Assembly (NCBI GenBank): GCA_946222435.1
Contig: CAMIOJ010000021.1
Coordinates: forward strand, 1-13,887
DNA length: 13,887 nt
Origin: an uncultured Micrococcus sp.
GTDB lineage: Bacteria; Actinomycetota; Actinomycetes; Actinomycetales; Micrococcaceae
Direction: 5' to 3'
Position 1 is the stretch's first letter. Each line of letters opens with the position of its first letter. This document shows positions 1 to 6,439 of the stretch, one piece after another. The notes beneath the pieces were generated by a model, which did not search any database, was not told the DNA's origin, and saw only the letters and a list, made by a program, of their open reading frames with translations. The position numbers were made by a program, and so were the translations under genes.

Positions 1-586
1 CCTCGCCGAGCCGGCCGGAGGGGTGGGCGCCGACCGGGTTGAAGTAGCGCAGAGAGGCGACGGACAGGTCGGGGTGGGCGGCGTGGACGTCGGCGAGGAC
101 CTGCTCGGCCATCGCCTTGGAGTGACCGTACGGGGTGACCGGGGCGATCGCAGTGTCCTCGGCGGCCGGCACCGGGGCGTCGTCCCCGTACACCGTGGCC
201 GAGGAGGAGAACAGGAGGGCGCGGGCCCCGGCGGCCCGGACGACGCCGGCCACGGCGGCTGTGCCGGCGACGTTGACGGTGTAGTAGCGCTCCGGCTCGG
301 CCACAGACTCGCCCGGGGACTTCAGACCGGCGAAGTGCACGGCCACGTCCGGCGCGAAGGCCGTGGCGGCGTCCCGGTAGGCCTCCGGCGCGAGGATGTC
401 CGCGCGGACCAGGCGCAGCCGCTCCCCGGGGTAGGCAACGCCGCAGACCTCGGCCGCGCGTTCGAGCGCGGTCTCGCTGCCGGCGCTGAGGTCGTCGAGC
501 ACGAGGACGTCGTGGCCGCCGTCGAGCAGCGAGGTGACCGTGTGGGAGCCGAGGTATCCGGCCCCTCCGGTGACGAGGACGCGCAT
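1..586 (-). CDS. galE: UDP-glucose 4-epimerase GalE (partial, C-terminus beyond left edge)
   Basis: Interconverts UDP-glucose and UDP-galactose in the cytoplasm (Leloir pathway), supplying galactose for surface glycans. The ATG at 586-584 opens a frame with no stop down to base 1, giving the first 195 residues of a protein normally about 330 long. The N-terminus MRVLVTGGAGYLGSH holds the GxxGxxG NAD-binding loop of the extended short-chain dehydrogenases. The catalytic set is visible: FSSSATVYGD (Ser129), then Tyr153 and Lys157 in YGHSK, with RYFNPVGAHPSG near the edge, which is typical of GalE. It is divergent from coaA, and the 109-bp gap holds a 7-bp inverted repeat over the likely promoter. 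No Shine-Dalgarno precedes the ATG; a TACAGT hexamer 6 nt upstream suggests a leaderless message. Other nucleotide-sugar epimerases share the fold, but the active-site spacing and FNPVG motif favour GalE. Confidence 0.93.
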   Translation of the reverse strand, partial: MRVLVTGGAGYLGSHTVTSLLDGGHDVLVLDDLSAGSETALERAAEVCGVAYPGERLRLVRADILAPEAYRDAATAFAPDVAVHFAGLKSPGESVAEPERYYTVNVAGTAAVAGVVRAAGARALLFSSSATVYGDDAPVPAAEDTAIAPVTPYGHSKAMAEQVLADVHAAHPDLSVASLRYFNPVGAHPSGRLGE

Positions 587-592
587 GGTGTC

Positions 593-621
593 ACTGTATC
601 CATACGGAGGGTTCCCGTATG
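593..621 (-). promoter_or_regulatory. galE promoter with inverted repeat (possible operator)
   Basis: On the minus strand TACAGT (598-593) fits the actinobacterial -10 TANNNT and ends 6 nt before the galE ATG. Just upstream, CATACGG (601-607) and CCGTATG (615-621) form a perfect 7-bp inverted repeat with a 7-nt spacer, covering the spacer and the -35 position. No TTGACA-like -35 is present. A repressor or activator site for galE is inferred; the repeat also lies about 75 bp upstream of coaA. Confidence 0.45.
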
Positions 622-683
622 CGCCGGGAGCACCCGGCGAGGCTGACCGGTCCGACAGCCCGCCGCGCCCGGCCCCACCGTGA

Positions 684-689
684 CAGGAT
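684..689 (+). promoter_or_regulatory. possible coaA -10 element (leaderless)
   Basis: CAGGAT ends exactly 6 nt before the coaA GTG at 696. It resembles the TAGGAT-type -10 hexamer apart from its first base, and the spacing would put the transcription start at or one base before the start codon. There is no clear Shine-Dalgarno; only GGACGG lies near. Weak on its own, but it matches the arrangement at galE, mscL and the CPBP gene. Confidence 0.3.
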
Positions 690-695
690 GGACGG

Positions 696-1688
696 GTGGA
701 CACCGAAAGCACCGCCGACCGTCCGGCCCCGCGCGCGCCGCGCCCCCACGAGCACCACAGCTCGCCCTTCGTGGAGCTCGAGCGCCAGACGTGGGCGCGG
801 CTGGCCTCGGAGATGGCGCAGCCGTTCGACCAGGACGACGTGGAGCGCCTGCGCGGCCTCGGCGACGCGCTCTCGCTCACCGAGGTGGCCGAGGTGTACC
901 TCCCGCTCTCCCGCCTGCTCAGCATCAATGTGGAGGCCGCGGCCTCCCTGCGCCGCGCCACGGACGAGTTCCTCGGCGAGCGCACCCGCCGCACCCCCTT
1001 CGTCATCGGCGTGGCCGGCTCCGTGGCCGTGGGCAAGTCCACCACCGCCCGCGTGCTGCAGGAGATGCTGCGCCGCTGGCCGAACACCCCGCGCGTGCAG
1101 CTGATCACCACGGACGGCTTCCTCTACCCGAACGCGGTGCTGAAGGAGCGGGGCCTGATGACCCGCAAGGGCTTCCCGGAGTCCTACGACCGCCGCGCGC
1201 TGCTGCGATTCATGTCCGAGGTGAAGTCCGGCGCCGAGGAGGTCACCGCCCCGGTGTACTCCCACTTCTCCTACGACATCGTCCCGGACCGGGTGCAGGC
1301 CGTGCACCGCCCGGACGTGCTGATCGTGGAGGGGCTGAACGTGCTGGCGCCGCCGCGGGTGCGCGCCGACGGCACCACAGGCCTGTCCGTGTCCGACTTC
1401 TTCGACTTCTCCGTCTACGTGGACGCCCGCTCGGACTGGATCCGCAACTGGTACCTCTCCCGCTTCCGGGACCTGCGCACGGGCGCCTTCACGGACCCGC
1501 GCAGCTACTTCCACCGCTACGCGCAGATCTCCGAGGCCGAGGCGATGGAGATCGCCGAGAACCTCTGGGACACCATCAACGGTCCGAACCTGCAGCAGAA
1601 CGTGCTGCCGACTCGCGGCCGCGCACGCCTCGTGCTGACCAAGAACAGCCAGCACGAGGTCTCGCGGGTGCTCCTGCGGAAGGTCTGA
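696..1688 (+). CDS. coaA: Type I pantothenate kinase CoaA
   Basis: Phosphorylates pantothenate with ATP, the first and regulated step of coenzyme A synthesis, in the cytoplasm. The 330-residue product has the usual length of the prokaryotic type I family. The P-loop GVAGSVAVGKST spans residues 105-116 (Lys114), followed by VQLITTDGFLYPN and KGFPESYDRRALLRF, the substrate-binding stretches of CoaA. DVLIVEGLNVL and SDFFDFSVYVDA, and the ending NGPNLQQNVLPTRGRARLVLTK, are also typical. The GTG at 696 is chosen because conserved similarity begins soon after (SSPFVELERQTWARL, residues 22-36) and a -10-like hexamer sits 6 nt before it. The lipoprotein carboxypeptidase gene starts 3 bp after the stop, so the two are probably cotranscribed. 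Paralogous uridine kinases share the fold, but the motifs are CoaA-specific. Confidence 0.96.
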   Translation: MDTESTADRPAPRAPRPHEHHSSPFVELERQTWARLASEMAQPFDQDDVERLRGLGDALSLTEVAEVYLPLSRLLSINVEAAASLRRATDEFLGERTRRTPFVIGVAGSVAVGKSTTARVLQEMLRRWPNTPRVQLITTDGFLYPNAVLKERGLMTRKGFPESYDRRALLRFMSEVKSGAEEVTAPVYSHFSYDIVPDRVQAVHRPDVLIVEGLNVLAPPRVRADGTTGLSVSDFFDFSVYVDARSDWIRNWYLSRFRDLRTGAFTDPRSYFHRYAQISEAEAMEIAENLWDTINGPNLQQNVLPTRGRARLVLTKNSQHEVSRVLLRKV

Positions 1689-1691
1689 GCG

Positions 1692-2558
1692 GTGCGGCGG
1701 GGCCTGCTCACGACGACGGCGCTCACCCTGGCCGTGTCCCTCGCCGGCTGTGCCGGCCCGCAGGGCGCCCCGGCGCCGGACACCTCCTCCGCGCCGGACG
1801 CGTCGCCCTCACCGTCCGCGTCCGTGCCGACGGCGACCCCCGCCTCCACGGACCCCGGCGACCGGTCGCCGTCCTCGACCGCGCCCACGGCGGCCTCCAC
1901 GTCAGGCTCCGCCGACGAGTCGGCCGAGGCGTCCCCGCCCGCCGGGGGCACGCCGGAGACGACCACAGCGGAACGCGACCTGGACAGCGCAGACTCACCG
2001 ACCGTCGTCGTGAACAAGGCCCGGCCCCTGGACCCGGTGGACTACGCACCGGACCCGCTGCGGACCGTGGCCGGGGTGCAGCTGCGGGCCGAGGCCGCCG
2101 CGGCCCTCGAGGCCCTGCGTGCCGAGGCCGCCGCCGCCGGCGGCCACGACCTCACCGTCCTCAGCGGCTACCGCTCCTACCCGCGCCAACGCGACGTCTA
2201 CGCCGGCTGGGTCGATCGCCACGGGGGCACGGCGGCCGCAGACCGGGTGTCTGCCCGCCCCGGCCGCTCCGAACACCAGACGGGACTGGCCGTGGACGTG
2301 GGGGACGCGGCCACACCCGACTGCGACCTCGCCGCCTGCTTCGGCCAGACCTCGGCCGGGCGCTGGGTCGCCGCGCACGCCCACGAGTACGGCTTCGTCA
2401 TCCGCTACCCGGCCGGCGCGGAAGCCGTCACCGGGTTCTCCGCGGAGCCCTGGCACCTGCGCTGGCTCGGACCGGAGGCCGCCGCCGAGGTGCGCACGGC
2501 AGGCGGCGTGGTGGAGACCGCCTTCGGGCTGCCGGCCGCCCCGGACTACCCCGGGTGA
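1692..2558 (+). CDS. Lipoprotein D-alanyl-D-alanine carboxypeptidase, VanY/M15B family
   Basis: A zinc D,D-carboxypeptidase that would remove the terminal D-Ala of peptidoglycan stem peptides outside the membrane. The 288-residue precursor starts MRRGLLTTTALTLAVSLAGC, a signal peptide ending in a lipobox (LAGC, lipidated Cys20). Residues 21-100 are a Ser/Thr/Pro/Ala-rich linker that probably spans part of the wall. The M15B domain follows: VLSGYRSYPRQRDVY (157-170), the zinc motif SEHQTGLAVD (193-202, ligands His195 and Asp202) and EPWHLRW (252-258, catalytic Glu252 and third ligand His255). The start is a GTG preceded by GGAAGG at 1677-1682, inside the end of coaA, and the gene begins 3 bp after the coaA stop. 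Nothing links it to vancomycin resistance here: no vanRS, vanH or ligase genes are nearby, so a housekeeping wall-trimming role is inferred. Confidence 0.92.
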   Translation: MRRGLLTTTALTLAVSLAGCAGPQGAPAPDTSSAPDASPSPSASVPTATPASTDPGDRSPSSTAPTAASTSGSADESAEASPPAGGTPETTTAERDLDSADSPTVVVNKARPLDPVDYAPDPLRTVAGVQLRAEAAAALEALRAEAAAAGGHDLTVLSGYRSYPRQRDVYAGWVDRHGGTAAADRVSARPGRSEHQTGLAVDVGDAATPDCDLAACFGQTSAGRWVAAHAHEYGFVIRYPAGAEAVTGFSAEPWHLRWLGPEAAAEVRTAGGVVETAFGLPAAPDYPG

Positions 2559-2587
2559 GCACGGACGACCACCCGGATGGGACGGAC

Positions 2588-2606
2588 CGCCCGAGGCCCG
2601 CGGGCG
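2588..2606 (+). terminator. weak hairpin after the carboxypeptidase gene
   Basis: CGCCCG (2588-2593) and CGGGCG (2601-2606) pair with a 7-nt loop, 30 bp after the stop. The stem is only 6 bp with no T tract, so termination is uncertain. The rest of the 2559-2759 gap shows no gene; the mscL promoter lies at its right end. Confidence 0.25.
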
Positions 2607-2697
2607 ACCGACCCCACCCCACCGAGGCCGGTTGCGGCGCACCGAGGGACCCGCTCCTGCGCCGGTGTGACGAACATCGCGTCGCCCAGGGGTTGAA

Positions 2698-2752
2698 TGT
2701 GTCCAGGAACACACGATTTCCTCTCCCCGGCCCCTGGGCGGCGGCTTAGAGT
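2698..2752 (+). promoter_or_regulatory. mscL promoter region
   Basis: TAGAGT (2747-2752) fits the -10 TANNNT and ends 7 nt before the mscL ATG at 2760, consistent with a leaderless or near-leaderless mRNA; no Shine-Dalgarno is present. No good -35 sits 17 bp upstream. Further up, a short inverted repeat TGTGT (2698-2702) / ACACA (2709-2713) follows a TTGAAT at 2693-2698 and might be an operator or a second, upstream promoter element. Confidence 0.45.
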
Positions 2753-2759
2753 TCTTTTC

Positions 2760-3182
2760 ATGCTTCAGGGTTTCAAGGACTTCATCATGAAGGGCAACGT
2801 CATCGACCTTGCCGTGGCCGTCGTCATGGGCGGCGCGTTCGGCGCGGTCGTGAACGCGCTCGTCGAGGCGGTGCTCATGCCGCTCATCGCCGCACTGTTC
2901 AAGATGCCGAACTTCGACAGCTTCCTCGTTCTCGACATCAACGGCGTGCTGGTCAAGTTCGGCGTGCTGCTCACCGCCATCGTCAACTTCCTCCTCATCG
3001 CCGCCGCCATCTACTTCGTCATCGTCCTGCCGATGAACAAGATGATCGAGCTCCGCAACCGCCGCCTGGGCATCGACCCGGACGCTGAGGAGCTCACCGC
3101 CGACCAGGCCCTGCTCACCGAGATCCGCGACCTGCTGGCCACCCAGCGCGGCGGCTCCGTCAACGGCGAGCCGCGTCTCTGA
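2760..3182 (+). CDS. mscL: Large-conductance mechanosensitive channel MscL
   Basis: A homopentameric membrane channel opened by membrane tension, which releases solutes during hypo-osmotic shock. The 140-residue protein has the family length and begins MLQGFKDFIMKGNVIDLAVA, the conserved amphipathic N-terminal helix running into TM1 (about 14-40). A periplasmic-type loop (about 45-65) is followed by TM2 (about 66-92, VKFGVLLTAIVNFLLIAAAI). The basic cluster RNRRLG (99-104) and a C-terminal helix ELTADQALLTEIRDLL follow. The ATG at 2760 is preferred over an in-frame ATG at 2697 because family homology starts precisely here and a TAGAGT hexamer lies 7 nt upstream, inside what would otherwise be coding sequence. 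It is monocistronic: a strong hairpin follows at 3207-3244. Confidence 0.96.
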   Translation: MLQGFKDFIMKGNVIDLAVAVVMGGAFGAVVNALVEAVLMPLIAALFKMPNFDSFLVLDINGVLVKFGVLLTAIVNFLLIAAAIYFVIVLPMNKMIELRNRRLGIDPDAEELTADQALLTEIRDLLATQRGGSVNGEPRL

Positions 3183-3447
3183 CACACCCCTTCCCCACCG
3201 ACACCGGGAGGCCCGGTCGATCCGCAGGGATCGACCGGGCCTCCTCGCCTGTCCGGCCCCGACGGCCCGCACTGCGATCAGCGGGCCCCGGCAGGGTGCG
3301 CAGATACGGCTCGGTGACGCTGCACAGCACCTCCAGCGCGGCCTCGAGGTCCATGCCCTCGCCGATCGGGGCATGGGCCGCGTCCAGGGTGGCGCGCACC
3401 TGGACGCCTCGGTGCTCGGCGACGGTCGACGCCGTGACCCTCGGCAT
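3160..3447 (-). pseudogene. probable TetR-family regulator remnant
   Basis: An open frame of 95 codons starting at ATG 3447, preceded by a textbook Shine-Dalgarno (AGGAGG, 4 nt from the ATG). The first 29 residues, MPRVTASTVAEHRGVQVRAT then LDAAHAPIGE, read like helix 1 of an actinobacterial TetR repressor (xxxAEHRxxxxxxxLDAAxxLI). No helix-turn-helix follows; the frame jumps to MDLEAALEVLCSVTEPYLRTL, which could be the last helix of such a protein. A TetR protein is normally about 190-220 residues, so I infer an internal deletion removed the middle. From about residue 55 the frame runs through the mscL terminator and ends inside mscL, so the real end is probably earlier. It could instead be a genuine small protein; a palindrome 84 bp upstream supports a former autorepressor. 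Confidence 0.5.
3207..3244 (+). terminator. strong hairpin terminator after mscL
   Basis: A perfect 17-bp stem (3207-3223 with 3228-3244) closed by a 4-nt loop GCAG, starting 25 bp after the mscL stop. There is no long T tract, as is common in very GC-rich actinobacteria. It is symmetrical, so it can act in both directions; it lies inside the short minus-strand ORF at 3160-3447, which argues against that ORF's 3' half being true coding sequence. Confidence 0.8.
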
Positions 3448-3530
3448 GCTTCCTCCTGCTCCTCGCCCTGCCTCCATCTTCGATCCTGCCTGCCCGCCCC
3501 GCACAGCCGGGCGGTGCGGCCCGGAGAGCG

Positions 3531-3541
3531 GACACCGTGTC
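3531..3541. promoter_or_regulatory. operator-like palindrome upstream of the TetR remnant
   Basis: GACAC-C-GTGTC is a perfect 5-bp inverted repeat around one central base. TetR-family repressors often bind such short GC-rich palindromes upstream of their own gene. It lies 84 bp upstream of the remnant's ATG. I see no gene in the rest of 3448-3703 beyond this site and the terminator at 3616-3647. Confidence 0.4.
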
Positions 3542-3615
3542 GCAACGCGGGGCAGGACGGCGGTCCGCTGCCGTACCCCACCGGCGCCGACGGCCAGGTG
3601 CCGATGACAAGAGGA

Positions 3616-3647
3616 AGGGCCCGGACGACGTGCGCCGTCCGGGCCCT
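3616..3647 (-). terminator. terminator of the glmM transcription unit
   Basis: AGGGCCCGGACG (3616-3627) pairs perfectly over 12 bp with 3636-3647, with an 8-nt loop. It lies about 56 bp beyond the stop of the 74-residue protein gene on the minus strand, where the following bases read TCCTCTTGTC. It can also stop plus-strand transcription. Confidence 0.75.
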
Positions 3648-3703
3648 CCTCCGGGCGCCGGGGCGCGGCGTGGCCTCCCGCCGGGTTCGGGCGGCAACGG
3701 CGT

Positions 3704-3928
3704 TCAGTCTTCCGCGGGGGTCTGCCCCCGGGGCTCGTTCCCGCGGTCCAGGCACGGGGCCCAGGAGAAGCGGGCCTCGTCCTCGCACTGCGGCAGCTCC
3801 GTCACGGCGAAGGCGGCCACGAGCATGGCGGCGACCACGAGGGTCAGCACGATGAGCAGGGTCCAGCGGTGCGGCGGCCCGTCCGGGACCACCGGGACCT
3901 CGTCGCCGCCGGCCTGTTCGGGAGTCAC
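3704..3928 (-). CDS. small single-pass membrane protein, function unknown
   Basis: I do not recognise this 74-residue protein. A proline-rich N-terminus (about 1-20) precedes one clear membrane segment, residues 22-43 (WTLLIVLTLVVAAMLVAAFAV). A short polar C-terminus follows, with two cysteines, Cys48 and Cys59, in LPQCEDEARFSWAPC; if outside the membrane these could form a disulfide. With Arg21 just before the helix and mixed charge after it, the topology is uncertain. The GTG start lies one base after the glmM stop (TGA-C-GTG), with no Shine-Dalgarno, so translation is probably coupled to glmM. A hairpin at 3616-3647 ends the unit. Third-position GC bias and this tight coupling support a real gene; the link to amino-sugar metabolism is by position only. 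Confidence 0.7.
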   Translation of the reverse strand: MTPEQAGGDEVPVVPDGPPHRWTLLIVLTLVVAAMLVAAFAVTELPQCEDEARFSWAPCLDRGNEPRGQTPAED

Positions 3929-3929
3929 G

Positions 3930-5285
3930 TCAGCCGTGCAGGGCGAGCTCGCGCTTGACGACCTCGGCCAGCTCCTCGGCCTCGCGGCGTGCGGTCTCCT
4001 GGTCCGGCGCCTCCACCATCACGCGGACGACCGGCTCGGTGCCGGAGGGACGCAGCAGGACACGGCCCTCGGACCCGAGACGCGCCATGGCGGTGGAGAC
4101 CGCGGCCTGGACCTCCGGGTCCTCGGCCGTGCGGGTCTTGTCCACCCCGGTCACGTTGATCAGCACCTGGGGCATGTGCTCCATCACGGTCGCGAGCTCG
4201 GACAGGCGCCTGCCCGTCCCCGCCACACGCGCCGCGATGTGGAGGCCGGTGAGGACCCCGTCGCCGGTGGCGGCATGGTCGGCGAAGATCACGTGACCGG
4301 ACTGCTCGCCGCCGAGCGAGTACCTGCCGTGCTTCATGCCGGCCAGGACGTACCGGTCCCCGACGCGGGTCTCCACGACCCGAACGCCGGCCTCCCGCAT
4401 GGCGAGCTTCAGGCCCAGGTTGGACATGACCGTGACCACGAGGGTGTCGTCCTTGAGCTCGCCGCGGTCCTTGAGGGCCAGCGCCATGATGCCCATGATC
4501 TGGTCGCCGTCCACGACCTCGCCGTTCTCGTCCACCGCGAGGCAGCGGTCGGCGTCGCCGTCGTGGGCGATGCCGAGGTCGGCGCCGTGCTCCTTCACCG
4601 CGGCCTGCAGGGACTCCAGGTGCGTCGAGCCGCAGCCGTCGTTGATGTTCACGCCGTCCGGCTCCGCGCCGATGACCACCACGTCGGCACCGGCGTCCTT
4701 GAACGCCTCGGGCGAACAGCCGGAGGCCGCCCCGTGGGCGCAGTCGAGGACGACCTTGAGTCCGTCCAGGCGGTTCGGCAGGGACTTGAGGAGATGGAGG
4801 ACGTAGCGGTCCTCGGCGTCGGAGAAGCGACGCACCCGACCGACCTCGGCGCCGACGGGCCGGAGGGGCTCCTCCTGCTCCAGACGATGCTGGATGGCGT
4901 CCTCCTCCTCGTCCGAGAGCTTCTCGCCGCCGCGGGCCAGGAACTTGATGCCGTTGTCCGGGGCCGGGTTGTGGGACGCGGAGATCATGACGCCGAAGTC
5001 CGCCCCCAGGTCCGCCACCAGGTACGCGGCGGCGGGGGTGGGCAACACGCCGGCGTCCCAGACGTCCACGCCGGAGGAGGCGAGTCCGGCCACCACGGCG
5101 GCGTTGATGAACTCTCCGCTGATCCGGGGGTCGCGGGCCACCACGGCGGTGGGGCGCCGGCCGTCCTCGAAGGCGTCGCCGCCCAGTACGGGGGCCGCCG
5201 CCTGGGCCAGGCGCATGGACAGTTCCACGGTGAGGGTCTCGTTGGCCAGGCCACGGACACCGTCGGTTCCGAACAATCTACTCAT
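3930..5285 (-). CDS. glmM: Phosphoglucosamine mutase GlmM
   Basis: Converts glucosamine-6-phosphate to glucosamine-1-phosphate, the step feeding GlmU for UDP-GlcNAc and so peptidoglycan. The 451-residue protein matches the family length and starts MSRLFGTDGVRGLAN, a hallmark of GlmM. The phosphoserine loop GVMISASHNPAPDNG (98-112) has the catalytic Ser104. Metal binding is by DGDADR (242-247), sugar binding by GGEQSGH (325-331), and the C-terminal phosphate loop is RPSGTEP (412-418). All key residues are intact. The start lacks a Shine-Dalgarno but has a TAGACT hexamer 10 nt upstream, giving a very short leader. The 74-residue membrane protein gene follows after one base. It is divergent from a peptidoglycan amidase. 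GGEQSGH distinguishes GlmM from phosphomannomutase or phosphoglucomutase relatives. Confidence 0.97.
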   Translation of the reverse strand: MSRLFGTDGVRGLANETLTVELSMRLAQAAAPVLGGDAFEDGRRPTAVVARDPRISGEFINAAVVAGLASSGVDVWDAGVLPTPAAAYLVADLGADFGVMISASHNPAPDNGIKFLARGGEKLSDEEEDAIQHRLEQEEPLRPVGAEVGRVRRFSDAEDRYVLHLLKSLPNRLDGLKVVLDCAHGAASGCSPEAFKDAGADVVVIGAEPDGVNINDGCGSTHLESLQAAVKEHGADLGIAHDGDADRCLAVDENGEVVDGDQIMGIMALALKDRGELKDDTLVVTVMSNLGLKLAMREAGVRVVETRVGDRYVLAGMKHGRYSLGGEQSGHVIFADHAATGDGVLTGLHIAARVAGTGRRLSELATVMEHMPQVLINVTGVDKTRTAEDPEVQAAVSTAMARLGSEGRVLLRPSGTEPVVRVMVEAPDQETARREAEELAEVVKRELALHG

Positions 5286-5295
5286 GATGGACAGC

Positions 5296-5301
5296 AGTCT
5301 A
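5296..5301 (-). promoter_or_regulatory. glmM -10 element
   Basis: TAGACT on the minus strand fits TANNNT and ends 10 nt before the glmM ATG, implying a leader of only 3-4 nt. No convincing -35 is seen. The rest of the 245-bp divergent gap (5286-5530) holds the amidase promoter but no gene. Confidence 0.4.
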
Positions 5302-5433
5302 CGTCTCCGTCCGCCGCCGGCTCCGGAACACCCGACGAGGATGCCGCCTGTCTGCGAATCCCTCTCGCCCGCGACGTCGCGCTTTTCACGTCCCCTCCCG
5401 CCCGGCTCCCGGACGTGGCCGCGGGTGAGGCGG

Positions 5434-5439
5434 TAGCAT
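5434..5439 (+). promoter_or_regulatory. amidase -10 element
   Basis: TAGCAT in the context GGTAGCATGGTCG fits the actinobacterial -10. The predicted start near 5446 gives a leader of about 85 nt before the amidase ATG at 5531. No clear -35. Confidence 0.4.
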
Positions 5440-5530
5440 GGTCGGTTGAATCAGGTCGTCCGTGCGGCGTGGACCATCCCTCTGCACGTCAGCGACCCGT
5501 CCCGTTCCCCTTCCGGAAGGCACCGATCAC

Positions 5531-6364
5531 ATGGCGGAGGACCGCGAGAGCACCACCGAGCGCCCCTGGCGGCGGAGGACGGTGCTCGGCACCACCGGGC
5601 TGGCCCTGGCCGGCACGCTGGCCGCGTGCACAGACGGAGACGGCGACGGAGGCGGCTCTGCGGAGCCCGGCGCCACGACCGGCGGTGAGGCCGGCGGCGG
5701 GACGACGACCTCCCAGGAGAGTCCCCGACTCTCGGAGCCGACGATCATCTCCACCGCCGACTGGGGCGCCACCCAGCCGCGGGCCCACCTGCAGACGATC
5801 AACGAGCACCCCTCGTACCTGGTCATCCATCACACGACCACCCCGAACGTCACCGACGGCTCACGCGAGGCCGCGATCGACCTGGCCCGACGGGTGCAGA
5901 ACGGACACGTGGGCCAGGGCTGGGGCGACTCCGGCCAACACTTCACGATGTCCCGCGGCGGCCACATCCTCGAGGCCCGCCACGGCTCGAAGAACGCGCT
6001 GGAGACCGGCGAGACGTTCATGCTCGGCATCCATGCCCTCGGCTTCAACGCCTACGCCCTCGGCATCGAGTGCGAGGGCGTCTACATGGTCAACCCGCCG
6101 CCCCAGAGCCTCTACCAGGGCCTGGTCCACCTCTGCGCATTCATCTGCCAGCAGTACGACCTGCCGCCCAAGCGCATCATCGGGCACCGCGACCTGGTCA
6201 AGACGAGCTGCTGCGGCGACGCGTTCTACGCCAAGCTCCCGATCCTGCGCGAGGACGTCCGCAAGTCCCTCGAGACCGGCGAGTACCACGTCTCGGAGGG
6301 CTTCGGTGCGGACAACCTGCTGGACGACGCCCACGTGAACCAGGAGTACCTGGACGGCCTCTGA
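5531..6364 (+). CDS. Tat-exported lipoprotein N-acetylmuramoyl-L-alanine amidase (Amidase_2/PGRP fold)
   Basis: Predicted to cleave the bond between N-acetylmuramic acid and L-alanine in peptidoglycan. The 277-residue precursor has a twin-arginine signal (WRRRTVLG, residues 13-20) and a hydrophobic stretch ending in lipobox LAAC (Cys33), so it should be a Tat-exported lipoprotein. A Gly/Asp/Thr-rich linker (34-70) leads to the catalytic domain: ADWGATQPR (76-84), YLVIHHTTTPN (96-106) and GIECEGVYM (178-186). Then comes GHRDLVKTSCCGDAFY (218-233). Zinc ligands by family spacing are His100, His219 and Cys227. The usual C-P-G after the last ligand is C-C-G here. The ATG at 5531 is preferred to in-frame starts from 5462 because it directly precedes the Tat signal and has GGAAGG 11 nt upstream. 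It is divergent from glmM and convergent with ppk2. A T4SS or phage origin is not indicated. Confidence 0.9.
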   Translation: MAEDRESTTERPWRRRTVLGTTGLALAGTLAACTDGDGDGGGSAEPGATTGGEAGGGTTTSQESPRLSEPTIISTADWGATQPRAHLQTINEHPSYLVIHHTTTPNVTDGSREAAIDLARRVQNGHVGQGWGDSGQHFTMSRGGHILEARHGSKNALETGETFMLGIHALGFNAYALGIECEGVYMVNPPPQSLYQGLVHLCAFICQQYDLPPKRIIGHRDLVKTSCCGDAFYAKLPILREDVRKSLETGEYHVSEGFGADNLLDDAHVNQEYLDGL

Positions 6365-6381
6365 GCGGAGCCCGCACCTCA

Positions 6382-6424
6382 CGACGGCGCCCCCTCCCCC
6401 GGATCGGGGAAGGGGGCGCCGTCG
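6382..6424. terminator. bidirectional terminator between amidase and ppk2
   Basis: A perfect 14-bp stem (6382-6395 with 6411-6424), then one mismatch and four more G-C pairs (6397-6400 with 6406-6409) around a 5-nt loop. It starts 17 bp after the amidase stop and 15 bp beyond the ppk2 stop, so it serves both convergent genes. Confidence 0.85.
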
Positions 6425-6439
6425 ACTGTGCGTCGTTGG

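Noticed and set aside
1692..2558. Vancomycin-resistance VanY
   Set aside because: Only the M15B domain is shared; none of the other van genes is present, so a resistance role is not supported.
680..2749. A 689-codon plus-strand frame
   Set aside because: It overlaps coaA and the carboxypeptidase gene in another frame and has no recognisable domain; composition is that of a shifted frame.
2697..2759. Longer MscL start at ATG 2697
   Set aside because: Adds 21 residues absent from the family and would place the likely -10 inside the gene.
1995..3788. A 597-codon minus-strand frame opposite mscL and the carboxypeptidase
   Set aside because: Shadow frame: no domain, and it crosses two strong hairpins and two real genes.
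5462..5530. Longer amidase start at 5462
   Set aside because: The Tat signal begins right after ATG 5531, and the extra residues do not resemble a signal n-region.
3537..6338. A 933-codon open frame on the plus strand
   Set aside because: It lies opposite glmM, its sequence is low-complexity Arg/Gly/His/Ala typical of an antisense frame in GC-rich DNA, and glmM is unmistakable on the other strand.
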